DNA of 43,099 nucleotides from NCBI GenBank assembly GCA_036503065.1, contig DASXXM010000023.1:1-43099 (forward strand), given 5' to 3'. A program made the position numbers and the translations under genes. This stretch comes from DATEPR01 sp036503065. Its GTDB lineage: Bacteria; Actinomycetota; Actinomycetes; Mycobacteriales; Pseudonocardiaceae. Below the pieces are notes generated by a model. It saw only the letters and a program-made list of their open reading frames with translations, was not told the origin of the DNA and did not search any database. Shown piece by piece: positions 7,922 to 15,256 of the stretch; position 1 is the stretch's first letter, and the number at the start of each line of letters is the position of its first letter.

Positions 7922-9250
7922 TCAGCGCGGCCCGGCCACGAACGGTCGGTCGGTCGCGGCGGCCATCGCGACCGCCTCCATCCCGTGCGCCAGCGACTCC
8001 GCATCGGCCAGGGACACCGACCGGGTGTCCGGGAACACGCTCACCAGGATCGAGTCGCCGGGCAGGTCGTCGATCTCCACGAACAGCGGCTCGCCCGGCG
8101 GGTCCTCCTGGCCGCGCACCCATCGAAATGTGCCGGCGTCGTCCGGGATCTGGTGCGGCGACTCGGCTTCCCGCTGCCCGCGCAGCCCGTGGCGGTCGTT
8201 GAGGAAGCATGCGGTGTCGATCGTGACGCCACGCTCCTGCGCAATCCGGGCCCGCAGCGCGACCAGGTCCTCGTGATCGAAGTAGGCGTACTTGTACGCG
8301 TTCAGCACCGCGCTGTGCACCCGCCGCAGCGCCTCATCGAACGGCACGCCGGCCACGTCCAGCACGCACACCCCGGCCTGGGCAACGGTGCACACCACAC
8401 CGGCCAGGCCGGGCCGGAACCGGTTGCCCACGATCGGTCGGACCACGACCGGGTTGATACCGGTGACGTGCCCCAACGCCACCGCGAAGACCGTGAGGAA
8501 CACCGTGGACGTCCCGAGTCCGCTGGCCGCCGCGATGGCCCGCGCGGCCGGCAGCAGCGTGGCCGAGACGAACTCCCCGTGCCAGTACCGGAGACGGTGC
8601 TCGCGCTGCTGGTGGAATCGGCGCGGTTCGATCGTGCGGAGCACGCCCGCCCAGTACCGCATCGCGGCGTCGGTCTGCCGCCGTCCGGCCGGCGAGCGCT
8701 GCCAGAGCGCCTGGGCCAGCGGCGTCATCCCGGTGACCGGCGTGGTGCGCCCGGCCGCCAGATCGTCCATCAGGACGAAGATGCCGGCCACGTCGGCGGC
8801 GACGTGGCTGATCATCGTCGCCGTGTGGGTCGGTTGCCCGCCACGGCGGATCAGGCCCATCCGCAGCGGCCACTCGGCGGTGAAGTCGAGTTCGGTTCGC
8901 CGGTACCGGTCGCACACGGCCGCGGCGACCTCGTCCGGATCGGTGTCGCCCGCGTCGATGATCTCCAGCGGGATCTCGCCCGACCCGTGCACCACCTGAA
9001 CGGGCCTGCCCTCGTCGTCCAGGCGCACCAGGGTTCGCATCGACTGGAAGCGACTCATGATGTAGCGCAGTTGGTCCGCGACGTCCTCGACAGTGGTCCC
9101 GGCCGGCAACGGGAAGGGGCCGCCCAGCGGCAGCCAGTTGCGCTCCCGCACCACCCGTGCCCAGTTTTCCTTCTGACCCCAGGACAACTCGCCCTCGCCG
9201 ATGCCGTCGCCGACGAAGTCGACCATGATCCGTTCCGGTGCCCCGGTCAT
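7922..9250 (-). CDS. Stand-alone condensation-domain (NRPS C-domain/PapA-like) protein
   Basis: This 442-residue protein has the two-lobed chloramphenicol-acetyltransferase-like fold of condensation domains: N-terminal LSWGQKENWARVV, the active-site region TMISHVAADVAG (residues ~145-156) and C-terminal latch-like segments. The HHxxxDG motif reads S148-H149-V-A-A-D153-V, so the usual catalytic second His and the structural Asp are kept while the first His and final Gly are lost. No adenylation or carrier domain is nearby. It may acylate or amide-couple a small substrate, or be a carrier-independent acyltransferase. GGAGG lies 7 bp before the ATG. A possible 29-residue ORF overlaps the start (ATGA). 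Confidence 0.78.
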   Translation of the reverse strand: MTGAPERIMVDFVGDGIGEGELSWGQKENWARVVRERNWLPLGGPFPLPAGTTVEDVADQLRYIMSRFQSMRTLVRLDDEGRPVQVVHGSGEIPLEIIDAGDTDPDEVAAAVCDRYRRTELDFTAEWPLRMGLIRRGGQPTHTATMISHVAADVAGIFVLMDDLAAGRTTPVTGMTPLAQALWQRSPAGRRQTDAAMRYWAGVLRTIEPRRFHQQREHRLRYWHGEFVSATLLPAARAIAAASGLGTSTVFLTVFAVALGHVTGINPVVVRPIVGNRFRPGLAGVVCTVAQAGVCVLDVAGVPFDEALRRVHSAVLNAYKYAYFDHEDLVALRARIAQERGVTIDTACFLNDRHGLRGQREAESPHQIPDDAGTFRWVRGQEDPPGEPLFVEIDDLPGDSILVSVFPDTRSVSLADAESLAHGMEAVAMAAATDRPFVAGPR

Positions 9251-9336
9251 CGAGCGGCCTCCGACATGTCGGTGTCAAGCGCGATGATGCCGCAGAACCC
9301 GCCGCCCTGGCTGGACGGCGGGCTCTGCGGCATCAT
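9247..9336 (-). CDS. Candidate 29-residue peptide ORF, coupled to the condensation-domain gene
   Basis: On the minus strand, ATG at 9336 opens a 29-codon frame that begins MMPQSPPSSQGGGFCGII and ends with DTDMSEAAR. Its TGA overlaps the ATG of the condensation-domain gene (ATGA). It starts 15 nt after the stop of the beta-helix gene. The ribosome site is poor (CGAAG). The N-terminal half coincides with a 22-bp inverted repeat, so the frame may just be a by-product of a terminator hairpin. A Gly-rich patch with one Cys is the only feature; I do not assign a function. Confidence 0.3.
   Translation of the reverse strand: MMPQSPPSSQGGGFCGIIALDTDMSEAAR
9261..9272. promoter_or_regulatory. CCGACATGTCGG palindrome over a ribosome site
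   Basis: This perfect 12-bp palindrome overlaps the Shine-Dalgarno of the condensation-domain gene on the minus strand. It could be an operator or an RNA hairpin masking the ribosome site. Confidence 0.3.
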
Positions 9337-9337
9337 C
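9283..9337. terminator. 22-bp stem hairpin after the beta-helix gene
   Basis: Arm 9283-9304 pairs with 9316-9337 with a single mismatch and an 11-nt loop, 14 nt past the minus-strand stop at 9352. It looks like a terminator for the beta-helix gene, but no U-run follows and a condensation-domain gene begins about 30 nt further on, so an attenuator or mRNA-stabilising role is also possible. Confidence 0.55.
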
Positions 9338-9351
9338 TTCGGCGATCGGGG

Positions 9352-11265
9352 TTACGGGTAGGAGACCACGTTGCTCACGCCGGTGCCGGCGGCGGCGGGT
9401 GCGCCGGTGCCGTTGATCACCGACTGGAACCCGCCGGAACCGTTGAGGAACACCGTGAGCAGGTCGTGGAACTGCACCCCGGGCCGTTTCGGCGCCTGGA
9501 AGGCCATCGAGCTCTGGATGGCAACGCCCTGGTTGAAGAACGAGTAGCTGCCCATGGCGTAGCCCTGGAACGTCTTGACGCCGTTGGTGACCAGGAACGC
9601 AGGGAAGCCGTTCTGCCTCTTGTTCGCCATCCACACCGCCTGGCTGGGCACCTCGTAGGGATTCTCGTTCTGGTAGAACAGGACGAAGCCGTGCTCGCCG
9701 TTCCAGATCGTCTCGGTCTTCTGGTAGTGCTCGACGAACAGGCCGTAGGCGCTCACGTTGTCGGCGACCACCTCCACGCCGGTGGCGCCCTGGTCCGATG
9801 TCCAGACGGCGGCGCCCGCGCCGTGGTCGGCCCGCCAGGCCCACACGTCGTCCATGATCGAGTTGTCGCTGAAGTCCTGGAAACTCGTCACCGCGGAACC
9901 CGCCGTGGCGCCGCCGACGCGGAAGAACACGTCGTCCACGGTCACCGGGTCGGCTGCCCGGCCGCCGCTGCCGAACTTCTCGCCGACGCGCAGCAGCACC
10001 GGCGAGGTGACCGGTCCCGCGTCGAAGATCAGGCCGGACAGGTTGACGCCCTTGACATCGGCCACGTCCATCGTGATGTTGCCGTGCTGCGGGACCAGGG
10101 TTGGGAAGCCAAGTCCGATGATCTTGGTGTCCGGCCGGGTCACGTGGATGGTCTGCGGGATGCTGTAGACGCCGGGGGTGAACAGCAGGTTGTCACCGGC
10201 GCGCAGCGCGTCGTTGATCTGGTGCACCGTGCTGGACGCGTTGACGACGTAGAACGAGTCGAACGGCAGCGACTTGCCGGGCGTGTTGCCGTTGACCCAG
10301 GTCGGCCCGTTGGACGCCTTCTGCGGCGACGGCACGAACACCCGATAGTTGCCGGCGGCGTCCGTGTACAGGTAGGGCGCTTCCTGGGTCACCGGGCAGG
10401 TGGCCAGGTTCGTGTAGGGCGGCGGGCCGCCCGCGTGCGATGAGTTGACGGCGAAGCTCTGCGGCGGGGCGCCCGGGCTGCCGCAGAACACCTGGTTCCA
10501 CACGCCGTTGGTCCAGCCGTCGAGATTGCTGTTGCGGGTCATCCACTGCTGCTGGGAACCGTTGATGACGGTGCCGCCCTTGAACTGCGAGTCCGCGATG
10601 AACCCGCCGCTGGCGAAGTCGGGACCGCCGTTGCAGTAGTCCATCAGCGTCATGGTGCCGTTCATGTTCACCCGGCGCATCGGCGCGGCCTGCGAGACGG
10701 CCCACATGTCCACGCCGCTGAAGCAGCCGGTGAGGCCGGCGACGTTGATCGTCAGGTTGGACACCGACCGCCAGAAGTTGACCAGGGCGATGCAGTTGGT
10801 GCCGAAGCACTGGTTGTAGACGTCGATGGTGCCGTTGATGACGACCTGGTTGGGGTTCTGGCCGAGGCCCGCGATGCTGGTGTAGTAGCCGACCGTGATC
10901 TTCAGCGGGTTGGCCGCCGAGCCGTAGGTGCCCGGCGCGAAGAGGATCGCGTAGCGCTGCGTGCCGAACTGGTTGGGTACCTGCTGGGTGGCGATGTTGT
11001 CCAGCGTGGTCTGGATGTCGGCCTGCGGCATGCTCGGGGTGAACACGAGCACGTTCGGGCCGAGGCTGCCACCGGTCGGTGGCCGGTGTCCGCTGTTGGC
11101 CGGCACGGCGCTCACGCCCTGCGCGGCCGCCGTCGTGGGCACGAACATGAGGCCGATCGCCGCGATCGCGGCTAGGAGCGCGATGCCGATGTGGCGTAAC
11201 GAAGTGGTCCGCACTCTGGACGGTGTCTCGCCGCGCGGGCGAGTCAGCCGTGGTGGTCTGGTCAT
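9352..11265 (-). CDS. Large secreted right-handed beta-helix protein (putative polysaccharide-active)
   Basis: This 637-residue protein has a Sec signal peptide (hydrophobic residues ~25-45, ending TTAAAQG). The rest is rich in Asn/Gly/Thr/Val with repeated short-strand segments such as ITVGYYTSIAGLGQNPNQVVINGTI, FVVNASSTVHQINDALRAGDNLLFTPGVYSI and IIGLGFPTLVPQHGNITMDV. This pattern is typical of pectate-lyase-superfamily beta-helices related to GH55-like and 'adenylyl cyclase'-misnamed secreted proteins of actinomycetes. It probably acts on or binds a plant or fungal polysaccharide. No catalytic residue can be assigned by eye. GAGAGCGCTCTC sites upstream suggest LacI-type, sugar-responsive control shared with the GH16 gene. 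Confidence 0.72.
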   Translation of the reverse strand: MTRPPRLTRPRGETPSRVRTTSLRHIGIALLAAIAAIGLMFVPTTAAAQGVSAVPANSGHRPPTGGSLGPNVLVFTPSMPQADIQTTLDNIATQQVPNQFGTQRYAILFAPGTYGSAANPLKITVGYYTSIAGLGQNPNQVVINGTIDVYNQCFGTNCIALVNFWRSVSNLTINVAGLTGCFSGVDMWAVSQAAPMRRVNMNGTMTLMDYCNGGPDFASGGFIADSQFKGGTVINGSQQQWMTRNSNLDGWTNGVWNQVFCGSPGAPPQSFAVNSSHAGGPPPYTNLATCPVTQEAPYLYTDAAGNYRVFVPSPQKASNGPTWVNGNTPGKSLPFDSFYVVNASSTVHQINDALRAGDNLLFTPGVYSIPQTIHVTRPDTKIIGLGFPTLVPQHGNITMDVADVKGVNLSGLIFDAGPVTSPVLLRVGEKFGSGGRAADPVTVDDVFFRVGGATAGSAVTSFQDFSDNSIMDDVWAWRADHGAGAAVWTSDQGATGVEVVADNVSAYGLFVEHYQKTETIWNGEHGFVLFYQNENPYEVPSQAVWMANKRQNGFPAFLVTNGVKTFQGYAMGSYSFFNQGVAIQSSMAFQAPKRPGVQFHDLLTVFLNGSGGFQSVINGTGAPAAAGTGVSNVVSYP

Positions 11266-11321
11266 GTTCTCGTCCTTTATCCGATGTGCACGAGTCCCCG
11301 ACCGTCCGGTTCGCCGCTGTA

Positions 11322-11333
11322 GAGAGCGCTCTC
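11322..11333. promoter_or_regulatory. LacI-type operator GAGAGCGCTCTC, site A
   Basis: This perfect 12-bp palindrome lies 57 bp upstream of the beta-helix start. It resembles the actinobacterial CebR/CelR operator TGGGAGCGCTCCCA, differing at the third position of each half. An identical core occurs at 11577 and 32841. Confidence 0.65.
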
Positions 11334-11385
11334 GGACGCTGCGAAGTCAACTCGGGTGTTACAGCAGTGTCAAGAGAACGCGCAG

Positions 11386-11409
11386 GCAGTGACATTGGCA
11401 GTGACATTG
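11386..11409. repeat. Tandem 12-bp direct repeat
   Basis: GCAGTGACATTG occurs twice head to tail between the divergent beta-helix and kinase genes, at the edge of a large inverted repeat. No function can be assigned. Confidence 0.6.
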
Positions 11410-11445
11410 GCGCGCTCCGCGCCGCGGGGGTCCGGCCGCTGTTTC

Positions 11446-11504
11446 GCGCCGTCTTCGCCCCTCCGCTGGGCTTCGCCGCCGCTCCGGGGGCGAAGACGGC
11501 GCGG
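11446..11504. repeat. 17-bp perfect inverted repeat within intergenic region
   Basis: Arm 11446-11462 is the exact reverse complement of 11488-11504, with 25 nt between, and outer GC-rich sequence extends the pairing imperfectly (11431-11440 with ~11503-11515). It sits between the two GAGAGCGCTCTC sites. It may be a terminator-like or cruciform element, or a small inserted palindromic repeat. Confidence 0.6.
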
Positions 11505-11576
11505 CGGACCGGACCGGACGCCTCGCTTCGCTCGGTCCAACGGTGGTTCCGTTGCCGAACCTACCTCCACTCGGCC

Positions 11577-11588
11577 GAGAGCGCTCTC
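11577..11588. promoter_or_regulatory. LacI-type operator GAGAGCGCTCTC, site B
   Basis: Second copy of the palindrome, 101 bp upstream of the kinase GTG start and 255 bp from site A. It could give the kinase gene the same control, or form a loop with site A. Confidence 0.6.
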
Positions 11589-11688
11589 AGAGTCGGTCCG
11601 GCTGCCGCGTGTCGGTCCTGTACGGCACGATCGGGCCGCATGAACCGGTAGTCCATCCTTGATCGACCACACGACCATAGGAGGCGAC

Positions 11689-12273
11689 GTGACAGAAGCT
11701 GGCATCCTGATCGAGTTCGGGGGTTTGCCCGGCAGTGGCAAGTCGACGCTGGCGCGGCATCTGGCCCAGTGGACCCGCGCGGTCCTGCTCCGGATCGACG
11801 AGATCGAGGCCGCCATGCGGCGCAACGGCCTGAGCCCGGACCAGACCGGCATCACCGCGTACAGCGTCGCCCACGACGTGGCCGGCAGTCACCTGCGCCG
11901 CGGACTGATCGTGATCGCCGACGCGGTCAATCCGGTCGAGGAGGCCCGGGCGGGCTGGCAAGGGTTGGCGGTGGCCTGCGGCGCCCGGCATGTGGTGATC
12001 GAAACCCGGTGTCCGGACCCGGACGAGCACCGCAACCGGGTGCGGTCGCGCCCCAACGATCTGCCCGGCTGGACCTACCCGAACTGGGACCAGGTGCGCC
12101 AACGCGAGACGGAGTACCAGCCGCGCACCGACGACCGGCTGGTCGTCGACACGACCCGTCCCGTCGAGGTCTGCCACCGCGACGTCGCCGGCTATCTGGC
12201 TTCCGTTTGTGATCCGGCCGAGTTGCCCCCGTACCCCGGACACCATTCCGCACTATCGGAACGATCACCGTAG
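11689..12273 (+). CDS. Small P-loop kinase (AAA/zeta-toxin-APS-kinase-like)
   Basis: Starting at the GTG at 11689, which has AGGAGG at 11679-11684, the product is 194 residues. Walker A is GLPGSGKST (residues 12-20). LLRIDEIEAAM follows where nucleoside/APS-type kinases have the substrate-binding D-x-I/R region, and IADAVNPVEEARAGWQGLA resembles the lid side of gluconate/adenylylsulfate-type kinases. The substrate is unknown: a small-molecule phosphotransferase is likeliest. A frame extension to ATG 11659 exists but lacks a ribosome site. The upstream LacI-type operator hints at sugar-responsive expression. Confidence 0.75.
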   Translation: MTEAGILIEFGGLPGSGKSTLARHLAQWTRAVLLRIDEIEAAMRRNGLSPDQTGITAYSVAHDVAGSHLRRGLIVIADAVNPVEEARAGWQGLAVACGARHVVIETRCPDPDEHRNRVRSRPNDLPGWTYPNWDQVRQRETEYQPRTDDRLVVDTTRPVEVCHRDVAGYLASVCDPAELPPYPGHHSALSERSP

Positions 12274-12471
12274 TACGCAAGAATTTGCGTCGACCGCATA
12301 TCTTCGGGCGAAAGGACGACCAATCATTGCGATGATTGAACTCAGTTGTCCGGCGTCGAACGCTGCTCTGTACGGGTGAATGGCTTACGAGAGTGTGATT
12401 GCGCCAGTGACCCACGCCATAGGGTGTACGTTGAGTTCTTCGGCTCAACTGGAGGAAGCAGGAGCGTGGCC

Positions 12472-13644
12472 GTGTCGCGTGATGGCCGGCGCTGGATGGG
12501 CGTTGGTCACTCTGAGTACCGGGACTCGGGTGCTGCGGCAACGGCGGCCGCAGGAGCCGCGTTGGTCGGTGACGACCCCAAGTTGCTGATCGTTTTCGCC
12601 TCCATCGAACACGATGCGTCAGCACTGCTGGCGGCTCTGGGGACGGTCGCAGCAGGCGTGCCAGTCATCGGATGTTCCACTCACGGCGAGATCGGGCCGG
12701 GCGGGGCGCAGGACGGCACGGTCGTCGTCACTGCCATCGGCGGTCCCGGCTTCTCGGTGGCTACTTCGCTGGCCACCGAGGTCTCCGGTCGCCAACGCGC
12801 GGCAGGCGCCGAGGTGGCCGCATGCATGCCGGAGACCTCCGACCACCCGTACGGCGTCATGATGCTGCTCACCGACGGCCTCGTGCGTGACCAGGAGTCG
12901 ATCCTGCGTGGCTGCTACCGGGAACTGGGCGCGGGTGTCCCGCTGTTCGGCGGCGCCGCGGGGGACGCGTGGCGGATGTCCGGGGTCTACGTGCTCGGCG
13001 GTGGCCGGGTGGTCAGCGACGCGGTGGCCGCCGCCGCGATCACGTCGGACGCGCCGCTCTCGGTGTCGGTGTGCCACGGGTTCCGTGAGGTCGGCGAGCC
13101 CATGATCGTCACCAACAGCGGCGACGGCCGTGTGTATACATTGGATGACCGGCCCGCGTTGGACGTGTACCTTGATCGCCTTGAGGCGCCACGGCGGGCG
13201 TACACCGACGCGGCGGCGTTCACGGAGTTCGCGTTGCCCCGTCCTCTTGGCGTGCGGCGGCGGCGCGGGCTCGAGGCACGCAACGTCAGCACGGAGGTCG
13301 ACATCGAAGGCCGGTCCATCGGCGGTAGCGGCATGATCGACCACGGCAGCCTGGTCTGGGCCATGACCGGTGACGAGCAGTCCATCGCCAGCGCCACCGA
13401 CACGGCGTGCGCACAGGCGCTGGCCGGCCTCGACGACGACCTGCCGATCGGCATGCTCACGCTGAGCTGCGCCGGGCTGCGCGCGGTGCTCGGCGAGGAC
13501 GGCACCCGGCGGGAGGCCGACCGGCTGGCGAAATGGGCCGAAGGCATACCGTTCGCCGGATTCCACACCTACGGGGAAATCGCCCGCATTCGCGGCATCG
13601 ACGGCTTCCACAACCAGACTCTCGCCGTCATGGCGCTCGGCTGA
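12472..13644 (+). CDS. FIST domain sensory protein
   Basis: From the GTG at 12472 (AGGAG seven bases upstream; GTG 12466 with GGAGGA is an alternative) the product is 390 residues. The N-terminal half matches FIST_N: VFASIEHDASALLAAL...GVPVIGCSTHGEIGPGG, then GVPLFGGAAGDAW and a VCHGFREVGEPMIVT segment. The C-terminal half matches FIST_C, ending in PFAGFHTYGEIARI. FIST domains are intracellular sensory modules thought to bind small ligands such as amino acids, and often feed c-di-GMP or histidine kinase outputs. A single base separates it from the diguanylate cyclase gene, so the two almost certainly work together as sensor and output. Confidence 0.88.
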   Translation: MSRDGRRWMGVGHSEYRDSGAAATAAAGAALVGDDPKLLIVFASIEHDASALLAALGTVAAGVPVIGCSTHGEIGPGGAQDGTVVVTAIGGPGFSVATSLATEVSGRQRAAGAEVAACMPETSDHPYGVMMLLTDGLVRDQESILRGCYRELGAGVPLFGGAAGDAWRMSGVYVLGGGRVVSDAVAAAAITSDAPLSVSVCHGFREVGEPMIVTNSGDGRVYTLDDRPALDVYLDRLEAPRRAYTDAAAFTEFALPRPLGVRRRRGLEARNVSTEVDIEGRSIGGSGMIDHGSLVWAMTGDEQSIASATDTACAQALAGLDDDLPIGMLTLSCAGLRAVLGEDGTRREADRLAKWAEGIPFAGFHTYGEIARIRGIDGFHNQTLAVMALG

Positions 13645-13645
13645 C

Positions 13646-15202
13646 ATGACCGAGGTGCCGGGCCCACCACATCTGCAGCTGCTCGAACTGCTGGCCGTCA
13701 TGTCGTCGTACTCCGACGAGGACTCGGCCATGGGTGGCGCGGTGGAACAGGCGGCCCAGGCGCTGGCGGCCGAGGTCGCCGCGATCGTCGTGGACAACCG
13801 GGTGACGGCCTGCATCGGGTTCCCGGCCAATGCCGTTGTCGACGCGGACCTGCTGGCGGTGGCGCGGAGCGAGCGGGACAGCATGGACGTGCCCGGCATG
13901 GGCCGCTGCCCCGCGGTGTCCGTCGAGTGGGTCGGTGCCCGGCGCGGCCAGTTGGTCGTCGCCCGCGCGGGCGAGGGCTTCTCGGTGGAGGAGCGCAGCA
14001 TCCTGCGTGGCATGGCCCGGCTGCTGGGGCTCACGTTGACCATGCTCCGGACGCTGCAGGCCGAGCACACGATGCGCGAACGCAGCGAGCGCGAGGCCGC
14101 GGAGAAGGCCCGGCTGCTGGACTCGCTGCGGCAGCGCCAACGCCTGTTGGAGCACCTGTTCGACATCCAGCGCGCGATCTCCCGTCGCAGGCCGCTGGCG
14201 CAGATCCTGGACATGATCACGTCGGCCGCCCAGGACCTGCTCGGTGACGAGGTCGTCGGGCTGTGGCTGTGCGACGGGCGGGACACCACGCGGGCCAAGC
14301 TGGTGTCCGGCGTCGGCCTGCACGACGACATCGCCCAGCAGGTGCCCGTCGTGCCGCTGGCCGACGCGGGCGCGACCGGCGTGGCGATGCTCACCGACGA
14401 CGTCGTGGTGCGGTCGGGCTACGAGGACACGTCACAGGTGATCGCCGACCTCACCGGCGGCAAGCTGTGCGAGTCCATGGCCGCGCCCGTGCACGACAGC
14501 GGCACCGTCACCGGCAGCCTGCTGGTCGGCTCGTACCAGCCCGACCGCACCTACGGCCCGTCGGACGCGCAGACGCTGCGTGCGTTCGCCGAGCACGTGA
14601 GCCTGGCCCTGACCGACGCGAACACCGTCGACCGCATGTACCAGGCGTTCCGCGATTCGCTGACCGGCCTGGCCAGCCGCGGCCTGTTCCTGGACCTGCT
14701 CCGGGACCGCCTGCGCGCGGCGGAGCACGTGGCGCTGCTGTTCGTCGACCTGGACCGCTTCAAGGTCGTCAACGACACGCTGGGCCACGCGGCGGGCGAC
14801 TCGCTGCTGGTGGTCATGGCGAACCGCCTCAAGTCGCAGATCCGCGAATCCGACATCGCGGCCCGCTTCGGCGGCGACGAGTTCGCCGTCATGCTGCCCG
14901 GCGTGTCCAGCGCCAACGAGGCGTCCAGCGTCGCCAAGCGAATCCTGCGCGTACTGGGCGAACCGGTGGTCATCTCGGGCCGGGAGTTCCTGGTCGGCGC
15001 GAGCATCGGCATCTCGCTCAACGCCACCGACGTCGCGGACCCCGCGGATCTCATCCGGCGCGCCGACATCGCCATGTACCAGGTGAAACGGAACGGCAGA
15101 AGCGGTTACCGCCTGTTCAGCGAGGACATGCAACCCGCGTTGGCGGAAAGCACCGCCGCGGTGCATGTCATTACCGACCACGAGGCCCGTTCCTACCAGT
15201 GA
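13646..15202 (+). CDS. GAF-GGDEF diguanylate cyclase
   Basis: This 518-residue soluble protein has an N-terminal sensory segment (~1-140), a charged coiled coil (~140-175, ERSEREAAEKARLLDSLRQRQRL), a GAF domain (~180-325) and a C-terminal GGDEF domain (~340-505). The active-site loop RFGGDEF is intact (GGDEF at 409-413), and the allosteric I-site RESD (400-403) lies five residues before it, so product inhibition by c-di-GMP is expected. No EAL domain. It follows the FIST gene after 1 bp, which suggests that FIST ligand sensing sets c-di-GMP level; in actinomycetes c-di-GMP controls development through BldD. Confidence 0.93.
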   Translation: MTEVPGPPHLQLLELLAVMSSYSDEDSAMGGAVEQAAQALAAEVAAIVVDNRVTACIGFPANAVVDADLLAVARSERDSMDVPGMGRCPAVSVEWVGARRGQLVVARAGEGFSVEERSILRGMARLLGLTLTMLRTLQAEHTMRERSEREAAEKARLLDSLRQRQRLLEHLFDIQRAISRRRPLAQILDMITSAAQDLLGDEVVGLWLCDGRDTTRAKLVSGVGLHDDIAQQVPVVPLADAGATGVAMLTDDVVVRSGYEDTSQVIADLTGGKLCESMAAPVHDSGTVTGSLLVGSYQPDRTYGPSDAQTLRAFAEHVSLALTDANTVDRMYQAFRDSLTGLASRGLFLDLLRDRLRAAEHVALLFVDLDRFKVVNDTLGHAAGDSLLVVMANRLKSQIRESDIAARFGGDEFAVMLPGVSSANEASSVAKRILRVLGEPVVISGREFLVGASIGISLNATDVADPADLIRRADIAMYQVKRNGRSGYRLFSEDMQPALAESTAAVHVITDHEARSYQ

Positions 15203-15207
15203 CACAA

Positions 15208-15241
15208 CGGTGCCGCGCCCCCCGGAGGGGACGCGGCACCG
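15208..15241. terminator. Bidirectional terminator hairpin
   Basis: CGGTGCCGCG at 15208-15217 pairs with CGCGGCACCG at 15232-15241, the stem continuing through C-rich/G-rich inner arms. It lies between the convergent diguanylate cyclase and sedolisin genes. Confidence 0.8.
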
Positions 15242-15256
15242 TCGATGCCGACTAAC

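Larger units (their letters stand above)
11266..11688. other. Divergent intergenic region, no gene seen
   Basis: This 423-bp stretch separates the beta-helix gene (minus) from the P-loop kinase (plus). It holds two GAGAGCGCTCTC operators 255 bp apart, a 12-bp tandem repeat and a 17-bp-arm inverted repeat. Short open frames here have no recognisable coding character. Confidence 0.7.

Noticed and set aside
7889..9361. 490-residue plus-strand frame opposite the condensation-domain gene
   Set aside because: Rich in His/Arg/Gly with no fold signature; shadow of the minus-strand gene.
12430..12449. Riboswitch-like hairpin before the FIST gene
   Set aside because: Only a 6-bp stem (GTTGAG/CTCAAC); no conserved riboswitch core such as a c-di-GMP aptamer is visible.
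12619..14394. 591-residue minus-strand frame opposite FIST/GGDEF
   Set aside because: Shadow of the plus-strand genes, whose domain motifs are clear.
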